Assembly: GCA_026874595.1 (NCBI GenBank)
Contig: CM049309.1
Span: 94,078,723-94,142,722, forward strand
From: Sipunculus nudus
Taxonomy: Eukaryota > Annelida > Sipuncula > Golfingiida > Sipunculidae
Direction of reading: 5' to 3'
DNA length: 64,000 nucleotides
Positions 58,936 to 64,000 of this stretch are shown one piece after another; within the stretch, counting starts at the first letter, position 1, and each line of letters opens with the position of its first letter. The notes beneath the pieces are model-generated. The model saw only the letters and a program-made list of their open reading frames with translations, did no database searches and was not told where the DNA came from. The position numbers and the translations under genes are program-made.

Positions 58936-61034
58936 AAACCATAATTCATAATACAGTGCAGTCAAGTTTTTGGACTGTTTACTTTTACCTACTGATTCAA
59001 AGAAAATCTTCAAAAATCCAGTCACTAGTGCCAATACAGACTGTCAGCCATGTTACTGCTAGTGTTAGCCTTGACCTTCACTTCAGGCTTAGTATATTTT
59101 CTGGCTTTTTACCTTGGCTTCCATGTTTGTTAAGCCATACAGGTTCTGCCAGTAACATAAATGGAATAGGCCCTCCCCAGACAGCCACCTGATCAGTCTG
59201 ACTGTCCTCATAACAGCAGGACAGATAAAGAATTGATGATATTACACAGAGGGAGGGTGTCTGTAAGCCAACAGGTGTCAAGAGCTTCAGTTTATATGAA
59301 TTAAATTGGTTATTAAAATTAAAATTTATTTACCTAAAATTGTGAATCTTTTTTCATTCTTAAATTTTAAGTTATGAATTTTAAAATATTTATTATTCTT
59401 CATTTAGATTTTAATAGTTACAAATCTGATTCTATTACAGTTTAAATATATTTTTGACTTGCTACTCTTTATTTGATTATATTTTAGGAACTGCAATAAC
59501 TTTATTATTTATTCATTATATTTATTCCTATCTCAAACATTATTTTAGTTTACAAGTAGTCCATTTCCATTGACATTACATGACTGACATTTCATGCTTC
59601 TTAAGACAAAGATAGCTAATTAAAGTTTGTCATTTCACACATAAGAGACTATATTTAATGTTCTTAATATGAAATTACAATGTCACTTCAACTAATCTTT
59701 TTCACCTTTCCTGTGAGTCAGGATAATTTACTGTTAACATCACCAGTAATAAGATATAATTACACACCCCTAACAAGAACTTTAACCACAGAGACAACCC
59801 TTTCACATACATGTACCTTTAAAAATGTCTTTAATGTAGAATTGCACAATATGGTGAATAGGGGTGACAAAACAAGTAATGAAACCATTACAACAGTGTC
59901 AGCAAAACACAGGGCTCACTAGTGAAATAAATAGCCCTTGATATAGAAGGTTAATGACTTGCACTCATTTAACACAGTTGCCATGGTAACCATTCAGTCC
60001 CCTGTGGTATCTTGGCAGAGAGAAATATGTGGCTACAAGATAATGCTGGCTCTCTCAATATCAGGACAATAATGTATTGTAACAGAGTTTTTTGTCTCAT
60101 GAAAACCAGCATGAGGTTTGGCAGTAAGTTGTTTTGTGACCAAAGTAATGACATTGATACTCTCTATATTTTTACCACAATAAACCATTTTTAGCTCATT
60201 TAGAAGTCAGCTGAGATCCTGAGAAATCAGCCACTGCTTGCTGTCTGGCTGGCCAGCAACAGATTTGCCATATTTAAATCTGTTCAGACTGGACCTACTG
60301 ATTAAGTATGAAGACATCTATATTCAAAACCACTTGTAAAATTTTAGATTATGCCACTTTGATTTGTCTTATTTGATTAACAGAATTGTTAGCACTTAAA
60401 CACAAACTCAAGGAAATTTAAATGATTCAGCCAGAGAAGTCGGAGGTAACATAGTGACATATCCACACAAATTAACAGTTCTTGCATGATAGCTGTGAGT
60501 CTACAAACAATAAAATTAATGAAAATTAAATAATTTGTGAGAATCTTAAAAGGAAGGAATACCCTTTGGAACAAGGTATTTTTTTCTCTTGTCTTCTTGG
60601 TGAACAGAAGTCTTTTAGTATCATGATATCAAGACTGAAAATTTGGGTCAAAGTGGTTAAAAAATTTAATTTAGTTAATAAAACTGTCAACAACTGTCAC
60701 ATTCATTAGTCAATTTAGTAAATAAATCTTCCAACAACTGTCACATTAATCAGTCAGTTTAGTTAATAAATCTTTCTACAGAAGTCACATTCATGATATA
60801 AGACCCTGATTCCATTCAGACATCATCTGTTCCTTCTTGTCACAATTTAAGCTGGATTAACACTACAATGTTTTGACTGACGTTTTCCGACGTTTGGGCA
60901 AATGTCTAGCCCTGCTGGTAAAAGTTTAAGTAAGTTAATGTTAGTTGGCTAAAGGTAGAGAACACCGTAGTCATTGAAAGTTTTCGAGTTTCTGAAAATT
61001 TGCTGACATTTGGAAATAAACATAGCTGGAAGTT
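58936..61034. other. AT-rich stretch with a small family C relic
   Basis: Bases 60188-60330 start with TTTTTAGCTCATTTAGAAGTC and look like a decayed family C 5' end. Bases 60665-60795 hold about 2.5 copies of a 51-bp repeat (CAACAACTGTCACATT). Other open frames (58902-59192, 59680-59922) have no support. Confidence 0.45.
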
Positions 61035-61686
61035 GTGCTCCGTCTGTAAACGATCCTGAGCGCTAAGTGGGTTAAGTTTTACAGATCCTGCCCCAGTTGA
61101 GCTCCGTCTGTAAACGATCCTGAGCTCTAAGTTGGTTAAGTTTTACAGATCCTGCCCCAGTTGAGCTCCGTTTGTAAACGATCCTGAGCGCTAAGTGGGT
61201 TAAGTTTTACAGATCCTGCCCCAGTTGTGCTCCGTCTGTAAACGATCCTGAGCTCTAAGTTGGTTAAGTTTTACAGATCCTGCCCCAGTTGAGCTCCGTT
61301 TGTAAACGATCCTGAGCGCTAAGTGGGTTAAGTTTTACAGATCCTGCCCCAGTTGTGCTCCGTCTGTAAACTATCCTGAGCTCTAAGTTGGTTAAGTTTT
61401 ACAGATCCTGCCCCAGTTGAGCTCCGTCTGTAAACTATCCTGAGCGCTAAGTGGGTTAAGTTTTACAGATCCTGCCCCAGTTGTGCTCCGTCTGTAAACT
61501 ATCCTGAGCTCTAAGTTGGTTAAGTTTTACAGATCCTGCCCCAGTTGAGCTCCGTTTGTAAACGATCCTGAGCGCTAAGTGGGTTAAGTTTTACAGATCC
61601 TGCCCCAGTTGAGCTCCGTTTGTAAACGATCCTGAGCGCTAAGTGGGTTAAGTTTTACAGATCCTGCCCCAGTTGAGCTCCGTTGG
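61035..61686 (+). repeat. Minisatellite, 64-bp unit, 10 copies, alternating dimer
   Basis: Units begin at 61035 and every 64 bp to 61611, with a partial unit at 61675. Units alternate between GAGCGCTAAGTGGG and GAGCTCTAAGTTGG versions for the first nine copies, so the true repeating block is a 128-bp dimer. Confidence 0.96.
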
Positions 61687-62407
61687 TGAACATCGGCATT
61701 AATGTTAGGCAAAACAACAACAAACAAAAACTGACAAAATGTACACCCAGAAGGGATATGTGTACACTTCAAAACCTCAAGAATGTCAGGAAGACAGTCC
61801 ACAAACAGTCAGCTTTTTATATGAGTATCGCCTGACGCTGACCTCAGCTGACCTCAGGCTGTGCTGAGTGTTCCTTTGCCTGAGTTTCCAGGTCAGCAAC
61901 CTCTGCACATACACCAGGTCTAAGATGGGAAAATTTTGCCTTGTTAATAAGAATTAATGCAACGCTAGCAAACAATGCCGAAACAAGACGCTAGGAAATG
62001 TTTTTAAAAGTGGATATGCCTTGGGCCCAAAACGTTCATAGCGCAAAAATGTAATTTCCCCATTGTTTGGGCTCATTTCTCTGACTTTTCATAGGCAGGT
62101 ACACACATTTGTAGTGTGAAAACACCTTTATTATAACATCAGTTTGTCAAGGGAAATTAGACCTTTTATAACTACTTAAGAAAGATATCTCAACACTTTC
62201 TGCAATAATTGTATAATTAGACATACATTTGACATGGCACTTTAATTAAAACACAGGAATATCATGAGGCCCCTCCTGTCCTACCAGTAAATTGTATGAC
62301 ATTACCAGACAAGGTTGAAGAGATAATTGACTTCAGAGTAGGCTAATATAGATAATTGATAGATAATTTTGAAACAATAAGACTTTCTTCTCTCATAATT
62401 TTTTCAC

Positions 62408-62411
<4 letters not shown>
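61687..62411. other. Single-copy stretch before the 3' exon
   Basis: No array or transposon end. Nothing recognised. Confidence 0.45.

Positions 62412-62463
<52 letters not shown>
62412..62463. repeat. TA microsatellite
   Basis: About 26 uninterrupted TA dinucleotides, 130 bp upstream of the exon. Confidence 0.97.
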
Positions 62464-62468
<5 letters not shown>

Positions 62469-62476
62469 CATTCAGT

Positions 62477-62579
62477 AAGGTTGATGAGGTAAATTAATGT
62501 GACTTTCTCTTGTCATAAAAATGTTAAATATATGATGGTTAGACAAGGTTGATGAGATAGATTAATGTGATGTTCTCCT
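62477..62579 (+). repeat. Two-copy repeat that includes the exon's pyrimidine tract
   Basis: AAGGTTGATGAGGTAAATTA and its copy AAGGTTGATGAGATAGATTA lie 68 bp apart (62477 and 62545). Both continue as AATGTGA and a TTCTCT/TTCTCC tract. The second copy is the acceptor region of exon 62591. Confidence 0.8.
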
Positions 62580-62590
62580 CTCCTTGGCAG

Positions 62591-62815
62591 TGGTGAGAGC
62601 ATCTCCTCGCAAGGGGTTGAGATGCCGACTAACAAGGCAGGGAAGCCCGCCATTCATGTGACATTCTCAGATAATAACATAGAACACACTCTGGCTTCTT
62701 CAACGGAGCCCCTTGCTCACTCTCCTCCTTCTCAAAGTCCTGCCATATCACCCAGTCCATCCAGCTCCTCCTGCGACAGACATCCCATCATAAAGACCAG
62801 GCCAAGGTCACAAAG
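62591..62815 (+). CDS. Internal coding exon, Ser/Pro-rich, unrecognised protein
   Basis: The acceptor is TTCTCCTCTCCTTGGCAG (ends 62590) and the donor is AAAG followed by GTGAGT (62816), both close to consensus. The 225-nt exon is open in one frame only. It begins with the last base of a codon and ends two bases into one (phase 2 to phase 2), so it can be skipped without a frame change. It encodes about 74 residues. The first part contains GKPAIHVTFSDNNIEH; the second is Ser/Pro-rich (SPPSQSPAISPSPSSSS) and ends basic (HPIIKTRPRSQ). This looks like a disordered linker in a larger cytoplasmic protein. No domain is recognised. It does not join in phase to exon 10735-10775. Confidence 0.7.
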
Positions 62816-64000
62816 GTGAGTCAGTGCATTTACTGCGGGACTGCTGGTAACGTTGCCTGATTACCCTGACCTGTGCTATGCATGTGTTGAGGAGATCCCG
62901 GTTCTGTTCACCCTTGGATGGTTTTATTTTCCACACTCCAAAGTTTGATGTTATTTGTCTCTAGTTTATAATATTGTGCATTACAGCATGGAGTTTGGGA
63001 TTTTACTAGTATTGTAGTGTCCTCTTCATAGTCTTTGATTGTGTATTTGTTTGTCCTTGTTATCCACCATTTAAAATAACCATCTTGTTTTTCTTTTTTT
63101 TTATAAATCTTTGAGAAACAGTGGAAGAAGTCAAGTGTACCATACATGTATCATGTGATTATAGGGGTCTTGTCAGATATTCTGATGGCATCTTTAACTT
63201 CCAGGCAGTCTTTGGAAAAGATCAGATTCATAACTGGGTTATCTCTATAAGGTGATTTGTATATTGTACCTTGGGGATTATACACAGTGTGGTAAATAAA
63301 CTACCTCTGTATCATCTGGTCTTAATGGTTACCGATATTAATTTCACATTTAAAATGGCTGTAAGGAAAGTAATAACATAGAAATGGGCAAACTTCAAGG
63401 TATGAAGGTAATTCTCCACGTGTATCAAGATTGGCAGTTGAGCATCATGACCGACAGGTCACTTGTGTCATGTGTGACTAACTTATCACCCGCAGTATGT
63501 GTTTAGATACCCTGCTCTTTTTAAACGAAAGTTCCTACTGTGTCAGCTAGTTTCCTTGATGTGTGGTTCCACTGTGATATTAGCTGAATGAAGAGTCCAT
63601 GTTTGTGGGATCTTGTTGCTACCATCTGAGATCACAGTCAAAATTAACATTCAGTGTTTTTGATCAAATGTTCATTAATGTCCAATCCATTTGGTCATGT
63701 GAAACCAGATATATTTTTATGTTTTAGACTTATTGAACAATTGTATGGTTATTTCTGATATGAAGTGAATGTTATCAGGTATCAGATGAATAAAAATCAC
63801 TAAAGAAAAAGTGTCATAACAACAGACTTGATTCACAGAAATCCAATTTTACAGGCCTTTCAGGGTGGAGTACACTATATTATAAATAGCCATGTAAATA
63901 CACCTTATTGATATTATATTATACATAGCCATGTAAATACATCTTGTTGATATTATATCATACAGTGTTACAGGTGTTCTTTTTATTGTGTGGCACGGGT
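62816..64000 (+). other. Intron downstream of the exon, with small repeats
   Basis: Starts with GTGAGT. Bases 63431-63470 are a family C 3' end fragment (CAGTTGAGCATCATGACC). Bases 63877-63965 contain two copies of a 44-45 bp repeat (AGCCATGTAAATACA, then TTGATATTATAT). No further exon is visible before the window ends. Confidence 0.5.

Overview
The window looks like intron-rich nuclear DNA from a eukaryote, most likely a bivalve or other mollusc. It is AT-rich, has very few coding stretches with GT..AG borders, and is crowded with tandem repeats and short non-autonomous transposons. The transposon ends (TTTTTAGCTCAGCTGACT..., AAAGGTCAAGGTCA runs, GGTGGCGCCACC palindromes) are of a kind common in mollusc genomes. 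The mollusc assignment is an inference from memory of such repeats. No rRNA, tRNA, CRISPR array, operon or prokaryotic gene is visible. Most long open frames lie in repeats, and many begin at GTG or TTG, so they are not good gene models.

Coding content: three plus-strand internal exons can be supported. Two lie at 9846-9930 and 10735-10775; their intron phases fit and they join to 42 codons. The third, at 62591-62815, has strong splice sites, 225 nt and phase 2 at both ends. If all belong to one gene, some 52 kb of repeats would be intron. The phases do not join 10775 directly to 62591, so at least one further exon is missing or two genes are present. A 13-nt microexon (27138) and a short exon (47977) are weaker candidates. 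I do not recognise the protein.

Mobile elements: four dispersed families, named A to D here, make up much of 1-43 kb. A: 1-3208, 29520-31922, 40878-43265. B: 1837-3035, 5971-7442, 22166-23333, 25874-26765, 41802-43092. C: 20121-23517, 23951-24615, 27390-28426, 28564-29477, 33317-33845 plus fragments. D: 34566-35853, 38302-40620 plus fragments. All four share one plan. The 5' terminal motif recurs inverted near the 3' end, followed by a short hairpin and a fixed last few bases (TTGTT in A and C, CTAGTT in B and D). B, C and D also have a core of about 280-340 bp tandem units, and nearly all copies carry the palindrome GGTGGCGCCACC. This matches non-autonomous Helitron/Helentron-like elements; no Rep/helicase gene is present. 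Nesting is clear: B3 sits in C1, and B1 and B5 sit in A1 and A3. A fifth element (36353-38124) has 18-bp perfect terminal inverted repeats and a TTA target duplication, as in PIF/Harbinger elements.

Tandem repeats: a 7.8-kb array of about 120 units of 65 bp (11381-19179) and ten smaller minisatellites with periods of 22-64 bp, most of them between 44 and 62 kb. Together they cover roughly 14 kb. Several have higher-order structure: 47-unit, 9-unit, 3-unit and 2-unit blocks. The rest is AT-rich unique sequence, with a few stretches that look like possible regulatory DNA.
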